Assembly: GCA_041398025.1 (NCBI GenBank)
Contig: JAWKVM010000011.1
Location: 1-64,000 of the forward strand
DNA length: 64,000 bases
Direction of reading: 5' to 3'
Origin: JANQPX01 sp041398025
GTDB lineage: Bacteria; Pseudomonadota; Alphaproteobacteria; Geminicoccales; Geminicoccaceae
Below are positions 41,610 through 50,540 of the stretch, piece by piece. The translations under genes and the position numbers were made by a program. How positions within the stretch are numbered: the first letter of the stretch is position 1; each line of letters starts with the position of its first letter. Under the pieces are notes generated by a model that did not search any database, was not told the DNA's origin, and worked only from the letters and a program-made list of their open reading frames with translations.

Positions 41610-42002
41610 TTTTTCTTTGACGGGTTCCGTCATTTTCCATTTCGAATGACGTTGTGTGCTGTTGGTCGATCCGATGCGGGCCGAGATCGTCACCGCTTAT
41701 GGCTCGACTTTGGACGCTCGCGAGAAGCTGCCGTCGACTTGAGGCGAGTTTGTCATTCCAAATATTTTTGTTGTTGAATTTAGTTACAATTCTAGATCGA
41801 TGTACTATATTATGCATTCTGAAAATCCCAGTATTGATGTTGCAACAAAATTACAGGTTTTGTGATAGTGAGTTCTGACTTTTTATTAGGTTCGATTCCA
41901 CATAGTGGATCATTATTCCCCTTGTGATCTCGATCGTAGGGCGCAGGACCTCGCAAGAGACCCTTGCTCTTCTTATATAGAGCAGAAAATGATTATTAAT
42001 GC
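41610..42002. other. AT-rich intergenic stretch after tRNA-Pro
   Basis: From about 41755 to 42000 the base composition turns strongly AT-rich compared with everything around it. No gene is supportable. A 13-bp segment, GGTTCGATTCCAC (41889-41901), matches the T-arm of the tRNA (41585-41597) at 12 of 13 positions. Likely foreign DNA left at a tRNA insertion site. Confidence 0.6.
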
Positions 42003-42029
42003 GACCCTGCCCCGCTTGAGCGGACGACC

Positions 42030-42707
42030 CGGCAAGGTGCATCGGGCGGGCCTGGTCATCGGCTCGAACGCCTGGTCAGGCGTCCTGCAGCCAGGCGCTG
42101 AATGACGCCGTCGACGATTGTGGGAGCACGCGATCCATCGGACCAAGGCCCGCTTGGCGTCCTCGCGGGTTGCGCAGCGGGTGCGATCGACGAGTCTGCT
42201 CTTCATCGGGCCGAAGACGCTTTCCATCGGCGCCTCGTCGAGGCCGTTGCCCCTGCGGCGACGGCGCCAGGCCATGGCGTTGCAGGATCTGTCATCAGCA
42301 AGGCTCGCGCGCAGAGTTCGGCGCGCAGGCGGTCGTCCATCGCCCCGCCGGCGATCTCGCGGGTCGCCATGATGATCGGCAGAGCCGGTCATCCGTTCGC
42401 AGGGCGACGGCGCATATTCGCGCCGGGGGATCGCGGCGACATGCAGCCGGCCTTCGCCGGTGGGCACATGGGTGATGTCAGCGGTGATGTCGGCGGTGAT
42501 GTCGGCGAACCAGGCTTCATCCGGCCTGACGGCTTCGAAACGTCGTCCCGGAAGATTGGGCGCGACCGGATGGTCGTGACGGCTGTCCGTCGTCACCGGC
42601 GGCCGGGGTTTCTTTCGCGGTACGATCAGACCCTGCGCGCGCCGCAGCGGCCCTCGGCGGAGCCAGGCGTGGAACGCACTCGCCGCGACACCGATCAGCC
42701 GGCCCAA
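42030..42707 (-). pseudogene. IS3-family transposase OrfB relic
   Basis: Recognisable pieces of the DDE integrase: NLPGRRFEAVRPDEAWFADIT, VPTGEGRLHVAAI, GNGLDEAPMESVF and CSHNRRRRHSAPGCRTPDQAFE. The DDE core is disrupted: the segment that normally reads HHSDRGxQY is missing or out of frame. ADIT is triplicated by a 12-bp tandem expansion at about 42472-42510 (GATGTCGGCGGT units). Non-functional. Confidence 0.8.
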
Positions 42708-42774
42708 AGATGGATCACGGGTCGTCGCACGGGAAAGGTCGCCCGCTCGGCGGCGATGAACGCAGACCTCATGT

Positions 42775-42960
42775 CCCGACCTCGCCTGCGAAAAAAGCTG
42801 CGGCGCGCTTCAGGAGTTCGTTCTCCTGCCCGAGCCGGCGGTTCGCGCGCCGCAAACGGGCGAGCTCGGCAGCCTCCGCCTTCTCCTTGGCCAGCGCCCT
42901 GGCCGTGCCTGCCGCCAGAAACCCGTTGCGCCAGCTCCGACGCTGGCCGGCGTGAACGCC
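42775..42960 (-). pseudogene. IS3-family transposase OrfA relic
   Basis: The minus-strand frame ending just before the OrfB-like start (about 42776) reads ALAKEKAEAAELARLRRANR and then LGQENELLKRAAAFFAGEVG, the leucine-zipper C-terminus of IS3 OrfA. The N-terminal helix-turn-helix part is not recognisable upstream. Confidence 0.65.
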
Positions 42961-43307
42961 CAGATCCTCGGCAGCCGACCGCAGAGGCGACCGCTCGCCT
43001 CACTGATGCGGCGGCGCGTCGGATACAAGCCGCAGCACGGGTTATTGGTTTTGCACCGATTTTTCCAAACGCCGCTGATCGCTCGTTTGGCTCGATGCCC
43101 TGGAATTCGACCGGCTCCCTTGTCGTCCGACGCGAAACGGCGACCCTTCCACGCCGACATCTCTCTTCCCCATCGGCTCGAACAACCCAAACTCACCGGA
43201 GCCTCCGCCCAAGCGGGGCAAGGTCGGAAACGCTCATGGTCCAGTCGGGAGTGTTTGAGCCAAATCAGGCTGCAGTGATCGGCGCCTGGTTGGAAGCATG
43301 ACGCCGG

Positions 43308-44060
43308 TCAGCGCAGCCCTGCATCGACCACCAGGCACTGCTTGGTGATCATGCGGCTGTCGTCGGCGGCGAGGAACAGGGCGGCGCGCGCGATCGCGTC
43401 GGGTTTCAGGCGGTGCCTGATCATCTGGCGGTCGACGATCGCGGCAGCACTCGTCTCGTCATACCAGAGCCTGAGCTGCTTCTCGGTCATGACCGCACCG
43501 GGGGCGATCGCGTTGACGCGGATGTCGTCGCCGCCGAACTCGCGCGCGAGGCTGTTGGTCATGCCGACGATGCCGGCCTTGGCCGTGCTGTAGGCGATCA
43601 TGTCGGCGCCGCCGGCCATCCAGGCGATCGACGAGAGGTTGATGATCGAGCCGCCGCCTGCCCCGGCCATGTCCGCCCGCACCGCCTGGGCTGCGAAGAA
43701 CAGATGGCGCAGATTGACCGCCATCGCCCGGTCCCAATAGTCGGGCGAAACATCGTTCACCTTGTGCCGCTGGTCGTTGGCGGCGTTGTTCACCAGCACG
43801 CGAACCGGGCCTAGTGCGGCGCGCACCTCGCTCACGTTGCGGCGGAGCGCGTCGATGTCGGTCAGGTCGCAGGGGATGAAGGTCGGCGCACCCTTGAGAC
43901 GCTCGATCAGGGCTTTCGATTCGTCCGCCAGAATGTCGAGAAAGGCGACCTTCGCCCCCTGCGCGCAGAAGGCTTCGACCATGGCGGCGCCGATGCCGGA
44001 GCCACCGCCGGTGATCAGGACGACGCGGTCCCGAAGGCTGGGATAGCAGACATAGCTCAA
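43308..44060 (-). CDS. SDR-family sugar dehydrogenase-like protein
   Basis: 250-residue classical short-chain dehydrogenase: LITGGGSGIGAAMVEAF, VNNAAND, catalytic Ser in NLSSIAWMAGG, YSTAKAG (Tyr and Lys), and NAIAPGAVMTEKQ. It is last in the sugar ABC transporter operon, overlapping the ATPase gene by 4 bp, so it probably oxidises the imported sugar, perhaps in the first step of an Entner-Doudoroff-type or Weimberg-type route. The sequence alone does not tell which sugar. Confidence 0.87.
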   Translation of the reverse strand: MSYVCYPSLRDRVVLITGGGSGIGAAMVEAFCAQGAKVAFLDILADESKALIERLKGAPTFIPCDLTDIDALRRNVSEVRAALGPVRVLVNNAANDQRHKVNDVSPDYWDRAMAVNLRHLFFAAQAVRADMAGAGGGSIINLSSIAWMAGGADMIAYSTAKAGIVGMTNSLAREFGGDDIRVNAIAPGAVMTEKQLRLWYDETSAAAIVDRQMIRHRLKPDAIARAALFLAADDSRMITKQCLVVDAGLR

Positions 44061-45133
44061 AGCCTGAGCCCCGTCTCGGGATCGAACAGGCAGGCTTTGT
44101 TGATCGCGACCGCGAGATCGATGATCTCGCCTTCGGCCGGCGCCCCGTCGGGATCGAAGCGGGCGGTCACCTCATGGTCGCCGAGCTTCAGGATGACGAT
44201 GGTCTCGGCCCCCGTCGGCTCGACCACCTCGACCCGGGCGGGGAGCGACGGCAGATCGTCACCATTGGCGTGCGCAAGATGTTCGGGACGAAGGCCGAGC
44301 ACCAGCTTGCGGCCAGGCGTCAGGTCAGCCGCGTCCGGCACCGGCAGCATCAGCTCGTTGCCGAGGGCCAGGCTGGCCCGGCCATTGTCGGCGAAGGTCT
44401 CCACGTCCAGAAAATTCATCGAGGGCGAGCCCATGAAGCCGGCGACGAACATGTTGGCGGGCTTTTCGTAAATCACCTTAGGCCGGTCGAACTGCTGCAG
44501 GCGGCCCTGATACATCACGGCGATGCGGGTCGCCAGCGTCATCGCCTCGATCTGGTCATGGGTGACGTAGACGGTGGTCTTGCCCAGCGTCCTGTAAAGC
44601 TTCTTGATCTCCGTGCGCATCTCCACCCGGAGCTTGGCGTCGAGATTGGAAAGCGGCTCGTCGAACAAAAAGAGCAGCGGATCGCGCACCAGGGCGCGGC
44701 CCATGGCGACGCGCTGACGCTGGCCGCCGGAGAGCTGGGACGGTTTTCGTTTGAGAAGCGGTTCGATCTGCAGGAGGGATGCGACCCGCGCCACCGCCTC
44801 GTTCTGCTCGGCCTTGGGCACGCCCCGGCTTTCCATGCCGAAGGTGATGTTCTGGCGCACGGTCATGGTCGGGTAGAGCGCATAGGACTGGAACACCATG
44901 GCGATGTCCCGGTCCTTGGGCGGCACGTTGTTGACCACGCGCTCGCCGATCCGGATTTCCCCCGACGTGATCGTCTCCAGCCCGGCGATCAGGGCGAGCA
45001 GCGTGGACTTGCCGCAGCCGCTTGGCCCGACCAGCACGATGAACTCGCCCGCCTCGGCGGCAAGGTCGATGCCGTCGAGCACCTCGACCGCGCCGTAGCG
45101 CTTGCTGAGATTGCTGATGGTCAGCGAGGACAT
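44057..45133 (-). CDS. Sugar ABC transporter ATP-binding protein (MalK/UgpC type)
   Basis: 358 residues. Walker A GPSGCGKSTLL, Q-loop VFQSYALYPTMTV, signature LSGGQRQRVAMGRAL, Walker B LFLFDEPLSNLDAKLR, H-loop YVTHDQIEAM, and a C-terminal MOI/TOBE regulatory domain (about 240-358) as in MalK. Energises the importer formed with the two permeases upstream. One of five genes in the operon from 48308 to 43308. Confidence 0.95.
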   Translation of the reverse strand: MSSLTISNLSKRYGAVEVLDGIDLAAEAGEFIVLVGPSGCGKSTLLALIAGLETITSGEIRIGERVVNNVPPKDRDIAMVFQSYALYPTMTVRQNITFGMESRGVPKAEQNEAVARVASLLQIEPLLKRKPSQLSGGQRQRVAMGRALVRDPLLFLFDEPLSNLDAKLRVEMRTEIKKLYRTLGKTTVYVTHDQIEAMTLATRIAVMYQGRLQQFDRPKVIYEKPANMFVAGFMGSPSMNFLDVETFADNGRASLALGNELMLPVPDAADLTPGRKLVLGLRPEHLAHANGDDLPSLPARVEVVEPTGAETIVILKLGDHEVTARFDPDGAPAEGEIIDLAVAINKACLFDPETGLRL

Positions 45134-45155
45134 GTGATGTCCTTCATTTGCCCCA

Positions 45156-46046
45156 TTACTTGATAGCCCCCTGGGTCAGCCCGCGCACGAACCAGCGGCC
45201 GCCGAAGAAGTAGATGAGCAGGGTCGGCAGCGCCGCGATCAGCACGGCCGCCGCCTCGACATTATATTGGTGGACCGAGGTACCGGCGCTGGAAAGCGCG
45301 ATCAGAGCGGCGGTGATCGGCTGTTGGGAACCTGACGAAAAGACCACGCCGAACAGAAATTCGTTCCAGATGCCGGTGAACTGCCAGATCACGGTGACGA
45401 TCAGGATCGGCGGCGACAGCGGCAGAATGATCCTGAAAAAAATCCGCCAGAAGCCGGCACCGTCGATGCGCGCGGCTTTGATCAGGTCGTCAGGGATGCT
45501 GACATAGTAATTCCGGCAGAACAGCGTGGTGAAGGACAGACCCTGGATGGTGTGCACCAGCATCAGCCCTTCGAGGGTGTTGGTAAGCCCGAGCTTGCCG
45601 AGCACGAAGGCCCAGGGGAGAAGCACCATCTGGCCCGGCAGAAACACGCCGATGGTGACCGCGGCGAAGATGAAGCCGGCGCCGGGAAAGCGCCATTTGG
45701 AGAGGATGTAGCCGTTGATCGCGCCCAAGAGCGTCGAGACGATGGTCGCGGGCACGGTCATGTAGAGCGAGTTATAAAAGTTCGGCGAGATGCCCTTGCA
45801 GGTGCCGCCGACGCAAAAGCTGCTCCAGGCCGACGCCCAATGCTCCAGCGAGAAGCTTCTCGGCAGGCCGATCAGGCCGAGCTTGCTGATCTCCTCCAGG
45901 TCGCGAAAGGAATTCATCAGGATGACCAGGAGCGGCAGCACGTAGTAGGCGGCGAACAGCAGGAGAAAACCGTAGACGATCACCTTGGCCGAAAGGCGTC
46001 TCGCCCCGCCCGAGGTGGCGTGAGGATCGTAGGCGGCATCAGCCAC
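45156..46046 (-). CDS. Sugar ABC transporter permease (MalG-like)
   Basis: 296 residues from GTG 46046, six membrane segments, EAA loop AARIDGAGFWRIFFRIILPLSPP for contact with the ATPase. Contains CKGISPNFYNSLYMTVPATIVSTL and SKWRFPGAGF, wording I associate with glucose/mannose-type (GtsC) permeases. Start overlaps the end of the first permease gene by 8 bp. Forms the membrane channel with that protein. Confidence 0.92.
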   Translation of the reverse strand: MADAAYDPHATSGGARRLSAKVIVYGFLLLFAAYYVLPLLVILMNSFRDLEEISKLGLIGLPRSFSLEHWASAWSSFCVGGTCKGISPNFYNSLYMTVPATIVSTLLGAINGYILSKWRFPGAGFIFAAVTIGVFLPGQMVLLPWAFVLGKLGLTNTLEGLMLVHTIQGLSFTTLFCRNYYVSIPDDLIKAARIDGAGFWRIFFRIILPLSPPILIVTVIWQFTGIWNEFLFGVVFSSGSQQPITAALIALSSAGTSVHQYNVEAAAVLIAALPTLLIYFFGGRWFVRGLTQGAIK

Positions 46047-46983
46047 GGAGATCGCTCCCGCGCCGGCTCCAGACCGACCACAAAGCATAGGGCAGAACCA
46101 CAGCGGTCAGGGCGAGCAGGATCATGATCGCGGCGGCAGCACCCTCGGCGATCTGGCCGCGCTGGAACATGAAGTCGTAGACCACGATCGCCGGCATGGT
46201 GGTGGCGATGCCGGGGCCGCCGCCGGTCAGCGCGACCACGAGATCGAAGGTCTTGATCGCGAACTGCAGGAGAATGACCAGCACCGCGAGGAAGATCGGG
46301 CGGATCGAGGGGAGGATAATGCGCCAGTAGATGCGGAAGAGGCTGGCGCCATCGATCTGCGCCGCCTTGATCAGATCCTGCTCGACCGAGCGCAGCCCTG
46401 CGAGAAACAGCGCCATGGCGAAGCCGGATGCGTGCCAGATGCCGGTGATCACCACGGTGTAGATCGCGAGGTTGCGGTCCGTGATCCAGCCGAAGGTGAA
46501 GTTCGAAAAACCGAGGCCGTGCATGAAGGCCTCGATGCCCGAGGTCGGGTTGAACAGCCAGTTCCAGACCGTGCCGGTGACCACGAAGGAGACCGCGAGC
46601 GGGTAGAGATAGATGGTGCGCCAGACGGCCTCGCCGCGCACCCGCTGGTCGATCAGGATGGCGAGGAACAGGCCGACCGCCATCGAGCCCAGGACGTAGA
46701 GCGCGCTGAACAGAAAGAGGTTGGTGTAGGCGACGTTCCAGCGCCGGTTCTGCCAGAGCGAGACATAGTGCTCGAAGCCGACGAACTCGTAGCTCGGCAG
46801 CAGCGACGAGTTCGAGAGCGAGATGTAGAAGGTCCAGGCTGAGAACACGAAGATGTAGACGAAGCTGCAGAACAGCGACGGCGCCAGGACGAGCTGCGGC
46901 ACCCAATGGCCGACACGCGCGCGCCAGCCGCCGCCACCGGCGGACGGTAGACTTAAAGCAGCTTGGGATCTTGCGACCGACAT
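46039..46983 (-). CDS. Sugar ABC transporter permease (MalF-like)
   Basis: 314 residues from ATG 46983, six predicted membrane helices (for example LVLAPSLFCSFVYIFVFSAWTFYI) and the EAA loop AAQIDGASLFRIYWRIILPSIRP. TGTVWNWLFNPTSGI and GGGPGIATTMPAIVVYDFMF are typical for GtsB-like sugar permeases. Separated from the binding-protein gene by 59 bp that fold into a hairpin. Confidence 0.92.
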   Translation of the reverse strand: MSVARSQAALSLPSAGGGGWRARVGHWVPQLVLAPSLFCSFVYIFVFSAWTFYISLSNSSLLPSYEFVGFEHYVSLWQNRRWNVAYTNLFLFSALYVLGSMAVGLFLAILIDQRVRGEAVWRTIYLYPLAVSFVVTGTVWNWLFNPTSGIEAFMHGLGFSNFTFGWITDRNLAIYTVVITGIWHASGFAMALFLAGLRSVEQDLIKAAQIDGASLFRIYWRIILPSIRPIFLAVLVILLQFAIKTFDLVVALTGGGPGIATTMPAIVVYDFMFQRGQIAEGAAAAIMILLALTAVVLPYALWSVWSRRGSDLRG

Positions 46984-47009
46984 AGGCAGACGCGCTCCGA
47001 AGCGAGATC

Positions 47010-47030
47010 GGGCCGGCAGGACGCCGGCCC
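47010..47030 (-). other. Intercistronic hairpin between binding protein and permease genes
   Basis: An 8-bp stem, GGGCCGGC (47010-47017) with GCCGGCCC (47023-47030), without a T run. Such structures commonly protect the binding-protein mRNA end, giving more of it than of the permeases. Confidence 0.55.
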
Positions 47031-47042
47031 GGTACAAGAAAA

Positions 47043-48308
47043 CTACATCTCGGCTTCGACGGCGTCCGCCATGAGGTTGGCGGCGTCCTCGGGGGACATG
47101 CCGGGATCGTTCACGAACTCGGTGATCGTCTCCATCATGGCGGCGCGGTATTTCTGCGGCACCGTCATGTTGTGCGCCATGGAGCGCACCAGCGTGCCCT
47201 GGTCGATCGAGGACGCGAGGTCTTTCTGGCTGAGCTGCTGGCAAGGGTTGAAGCCTTCGCTCAGATCGACATCCATGCGCGCCGGAATCGAGCCCTTGGC
47301 CTGGTTGAAGATGGTCTGAAAATCCTTGGACAGGATCAGGCTGGCGAGCAGGGTCTGGCCTTCGACGTAGTCGGGGTCGGTCTGCTTGAAGAACACCACC
47401 GAGTCGGCGTTCAGGATGTAGCCGCGCCCCTCCCAGTCGAGCGGCGCCTGGTCGCAGAGGTAGTCCTCGCCATAAACGGCGCCGTTGGCGTTCAGCGTGC
47501 CGATCGCCCAGTCGCCCATGAAGAAGAACACGGCCTCACCGTTCAGCATCATCGCCAGAGACGCATCCCATGGCCTTGCCGGAATGCCGGGGTCCATCCA
47601 CTCGACCATTTTCCGGTACTGGGCAAAGGCGTCGATCATGCCCTGGCTGCGCATGGCATCGACGTCGGCCTCGGTGAAGGCGCTTCGGTAGAGATCGATG
47701 TCCATGCCGTAGACGATCGAGTCGAAGGTGGTGGCATCGGTCCAGTCGAAGCTGCCATGGGCGATGCAGATCAGTCCTGCGGCCACCGCCTTCTCGCAGG
47801 CGGCGTTGAATTCCTCCCAGGTCTTCGGCAGCTCGGCGATGCCCGCCTTGTCCATCGCGGCCTTGCCCGCCCACATCCAGTTGACCCGGTGGATGTTCAT
47901 CGGTGCCGCGACCCAGGAGCCTTCGGGCTTCATCACCTCCATCAGCTCCGGCGCGACGACGTCGTCCCAGCCCTCGGCGGCCGCAAGCTCGTCGAGATTG
48001 GCGGTCATGCCGGTGGCGTTCCACTCGGCGATCTCCGGCCCCTTGAGCTGCACGGCGGGCGGCGCGTTGCCGGCGACCACGTCGGCCCGAAGCTTCGCCA
48101 GCGTGTTGGCGGTGTGACCGGCGATCGAGGTCTGCTCCCACTTGCCGCCCTTGGCTTCGAACATCTCGCCGAGCTTGGCGATCGCCGCGGCATCCGAGCC
48201 GACATCCCACTGGTGCAGCATGTTGGTCTTGGGTTCGGCGTAGGCGCTTGCGGCCAGACCGATCGCCAGAGCGCTGCCGCCCAGGATCGACATCCATCTC
48301 CCCGTCAT
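47043..48308 (-). CDS. Sugar ABC transporter substrate-binding protein
   Basis: 421 residues with a signal peptide (cut after SAYA, about residue 24). Family-1 extracellular solute-binding protein: MLHQWDVGSDAAAIAKLGEMF, ADVVAGNAPPAVQLKGPEI, NIHRVNWMWAGKAAMDKAGI, FFFMGDWAIG and the C-terminal YRAAMMETITEFVND. Together with the GtsB/GtsC-like permeases this points to glucose or a similar monosaccharide. First gene of the operon; GGGAGGAGACGAA precedes its ATG. Confidence 0.92.
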   Translation of the reverse strand: MTGRWMSILGGSALAIGLAASAYAEPKTNMLHQWDVGSDAAAIAKLGEMFEAKGGKWEQTSIAGHTANTLAKLRADVVAGNAPPAVQLKGPEIAEWNATGMTANLDELAAAEGWDDVVAPELMEVMKPEGSWVAAPMNIHRVNWMWAGKAAMDKAGIAELPKTWEEFNAACEKAVAAGLICIAHGSFDWTDATTFDSIVYGMDIDLYRSAFTEADVDAMRSQGMIDAFAQYRKMVEWMDPGIPARPWDASLAMMLNGEAVFFFMGDWAIGTLNANGAVYGEDYLCDQAPLDWEGRGYILNADSVVFFKQTDPDYVEGQTLLASLILSKDFQTIFNQAKGSIPARMDVDLSEGFNPCQQLSQKDLASSIDQGTLVRSMAHNMTVPQKYRAAMMETITEFVNDPGMSPEDAANLMADAVEAEM

Positions 48309-48731
48309 TTCGTCTCCTCCCTTTGTTTGTCGGCCCGTCTTGGCCGCGTTGTTGTCAACCGCTTATTTCAGCAGTCCTGTAATTTCAGGCCGCCGCCAAT
48401 AAGAGAACAGCAGATTTATGCCTGCTCCACTTGGCAAAGGCCATTACATTGGTCAGACCGTGACAGCCGATGATCTCAAGCGTCCAACCGCATCTGCTCA
48501 TCGGCGCCTCTTTTCGAGCGGCCCTGAACAAGGCCATGTGCCTCCCATAGATCCAACAGAATGCCACAACTCGGCGGGATCAAAAAGCGCGGCCGCAAGC
48601 CGACGACACGGCACGAATGTCGAAGGAGCTTTTCGCGCCGCACGGTTCTCATTCGAGCGTTCAGAACGGATCTGCAGAGATGCAGCGCGACGGACCGTGG
48701 CGGGCAGGCGGCCGGTAGCGAACGCCGGCAG

Positions 48732-48887
48732 CTGCCCGAGATGGCGATGCCGGAACAAATCGCTGCGCTTCGCGGCGGACGGATCGACGTCGCCTTCGGC
48801 AGGCTGCAATTCGACGATGATACGATTGGACTTGGGCCCGTCCGACCCGGCGGTCCGACGGGCCCTGTCTTCAGCGTCGAAGCCTAG
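48732..48887 (+). pseudogene. LysR-family regulator fragment (BenM/CatM-like effector domain)
   Basis: A short in-frame stretch, LPEMAMPEQIAALRGGRIDV followed by AFGRLQFDDDTIG, matches the start of the ligand-binding domain of LysR regulators of the BenM/CatM type (consensus ...QIEALRxGRIDVGFGRLR..D). No helix-turn-helix is recognisable upstream in 48309-48731, where nothing else is supportable, and homology stops within about 35 codons. It runs into the end of the dodecin gene. A decayed regulator remnant. Confidence 0.5.
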
Positions 48888-49093
48888 CCTTCATATTTGA
48901 ACGAAACGTTGAGCTTCGTTCTGAAAGCCGTCACCTTGCCGTTCTCGATCACCAGATCTTGATCGGTCACCTGAGCAATTCTCAGATCGCGCAGACTCTT
49001 GCCAGCCCGTTCGACGGCCGTGATCGCCGCTTTTTCCCATGACTCCGAGCTCGTGCCGACGAGCTCGACAATCTTGTAAACGCTGTCCGTCAT
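48884..49093 (-). CDS. Dodecin family flavin-binding protein
   Basis: 69 residues: VYKIVELVGTSSESWEKAAITAVERAGKSLRDLRIAQV and TAFRTKLNVSFKYEG match dodecins throughout. Dodecins form 12-mers that store riboflavin, lumichrome, FMN or CoA-linked flavin. The Trp in SSESWEKA is the flavin-stacking residue. GGGAGA lies about 7 nt before ATG 49093. Not clearly linked to its neighbours. Confidence 0.93.
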   Translation of the reverse strand: MTDSVYKIVELVGTSSESWEKAAITAVERAGKSLRDLRIAQVTDQDLVIENGKVTAFRTKLNVSFKYEG

Positions 49094-49304
49094 GACGCAG
49101 TCTCCCTCATTGGGCGCGCAATGCGCCGGTTCACCGACCATCGACCCTGGCGATGGCGGTACTCTGGTCGACGCTTGCGGGCGAAATCTCCGCGCGTCGA
49201 TCCATCGTTCGGTCAGCTCCGCATTCACGCCCGATCCATGTCGAGCATGGCCTTTCCCTCGATCCTGATCCTGCGGGCAAGACTTGGAAAGCCGATTCGC
49301 GCGA

Positions 49305-50510
49305 TCAGGGGGCTTCGAGCGCGACGGCGATCCCCTGGCCGACACCGATGCACATGGTGGCGACGGCCCGCCTGGCGCCGCGTTCCTTCAATTCCAGTGC
49401 GGCCGTGCCGGTGATACGGGCGCCGGACATGCCGAGCGGATGGCCGAGGGCGATGGCGCCGCCATTGGGATTGACGTGGTCGGCATCGTCCGCAAGGCCG
49501 AGGTCGCGCAGACTGGCCAGCGCCTGGCTGGCGAAGGCTTCGTTCACTTCCATCACGTCGAGCCCGGCGATCGACCAGCTTATCCTGTCGAGGAGCTTTC
49601 GCGTCGCAGGCGCCGGGCCGAAGCCCATGATGCGCGGCGCCACACCCGCAGTGGCGCCGGCGACGATCCGCGCGATCGGCGTCAGCCCATGTCGCGAGGC
49701 CGCAGCCTCCGAGGCGACGATCAAAGCGGCGGCGCCGTCATTCACGCCGGACGCATTGCCGGCGGTCACGCTGCCGCCCTCGCGGAACGGCGCCGGCAGC
49801 TTCGCGAGCGTTTCGACCGTGGTGCCGGGCCGCGGATGCTCGTCGCGCGCGACGATGACGGGATCGCCCTTGCGCTTCGGAATGGTGACCGGGGTGATCT
49901 CCTTCGCCAGCCGGCCGCTCTCCGCAGCACGTCCGGCACGCGCCTGCGAGCGGGCGGCGAAGGCGTCCTGATCCTCGCGCGCGATGGAGAATTCGTCGGC
50001 GACGTTCTCGCCGGTCTCGGGCATGGAATCGACGCCATATTGCGCTTTCATGACCGGGTTGACGAAACGCCAGCCGATGGTGGTGTCGTGGATCTCGGCA
50101 TGGCGGGAGAACGCGCTGTCGGCCTTGGGCATGACGAAGGGTGCGCGCGACATGCTCTCGACGCCGCCGGCGATGATCAGGTCGGCTTCGCCGGCCTTGA
50201 TCGCCCTGGCCGCGGTGATCACCGCATCCATGCCGGAACCGCAGAGGCGGTTGATCGTGGTGCCCGGCACGCTTTCCGGCAGCCCCGCCAGCAGCAGCGA
50301 CATGCGCGCGACATTGCGGTTGTCCTCGCCCGCCTGATTGGCGCAGCCGTAGATCACCTCGTCGACGTCATGCCAGTCCAGTCCGCCGTGGCGCGTCATC
50401 AGCGCCCTGATCGGGATGGCCCCGAGATCGTCGGCACGGATCGACGACAAGGCGCCGCCGAACCGTCCGATCGGTGTCCGGATGTAGTCGCAGATGAAGG
50501 CGTCGGCCAT
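49305..50510 (-). CDS. pcaF: 3-oxoadipyl-CoA/acetyl-CoA thiolase (PcaF/PaaJ-like)
   Basis: About 401 residues. Catalytic Cys in TINRLCGSGMDAV, His in NPNGGAIALGHPLGMSGARI and the second Cys in ATMCIGVGQGIAV. The DYIRTPIGRFGGALSSIRADDL opening is typical of beta-ketoadipyl-CoA thiolases, which cleave 3-oxoadipyl-CoA to succinyl-CoA and acetyl-CoA, the last step needed after the box pathway. Last gene of the minus-strand benzoate-uptake operon. ATG 50519 is an alternative start. Confidence 0.9.
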   Translation of the reverse strand: MADAFICDYIRTPIGRFGGALSSIRADDLGAIPIRALMTRHGGLDWHDVDEVIYGCANQAGEDNRNVARMSLLLAGLPESVPGTTINRLCGSGMDAVITAARAIKAGEADLIIAGGVESMSRAPFVMPKADSAFSRHAEIHDTTIGWRFVNPVMKAQYGVDSMPETGENVADEFSIAREDQDAFAARSQARAGRAAESGRLAKEITPVTIPKRKGDPVIVARDEHPRPGTTVETLAKLPAPFREGGSVTAGNASGVNDGAAALIVASEAAASRHGLTPIARIVAGATAGVAPRIMGFGPAPATRKLLDRISWSIAGLDVMEVNEAFASQALASLRDLGLADDADHVNPNGGAIALGHPLGMSGARITGTAALELKERGARRAVATMCIGVGQGIAVALEAP

Positions 50511-50540
50511 CGGGCACATTTCCTCCGTCAGGTTTCAGGA

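Larger units (their letters stand above)
42003..43225 (-). mobile_element. Degenerate IS3-family insertion sequence
   Basis: Terminal inverted repeats are visible: GACCCTGCCCCGCTTGAGCG at 42003-42022 and, on the other strand, the matching end at 43225-43205 (19 of 21 positions agree). The 1,223-bp length is normal for IS3. Between the ends lie broken remnants of orfA and orfB on the minus strand. No clear target duplication flanks it. Immobile by itself. Confidence 0.82.

Noticed and set aside
41889..41901. A second tRNA gene after tRNA-Pro
   Set aside because: Only a T-arm-like 13-mer is present; no acceptor, D or anticodon stems can be formed around it.
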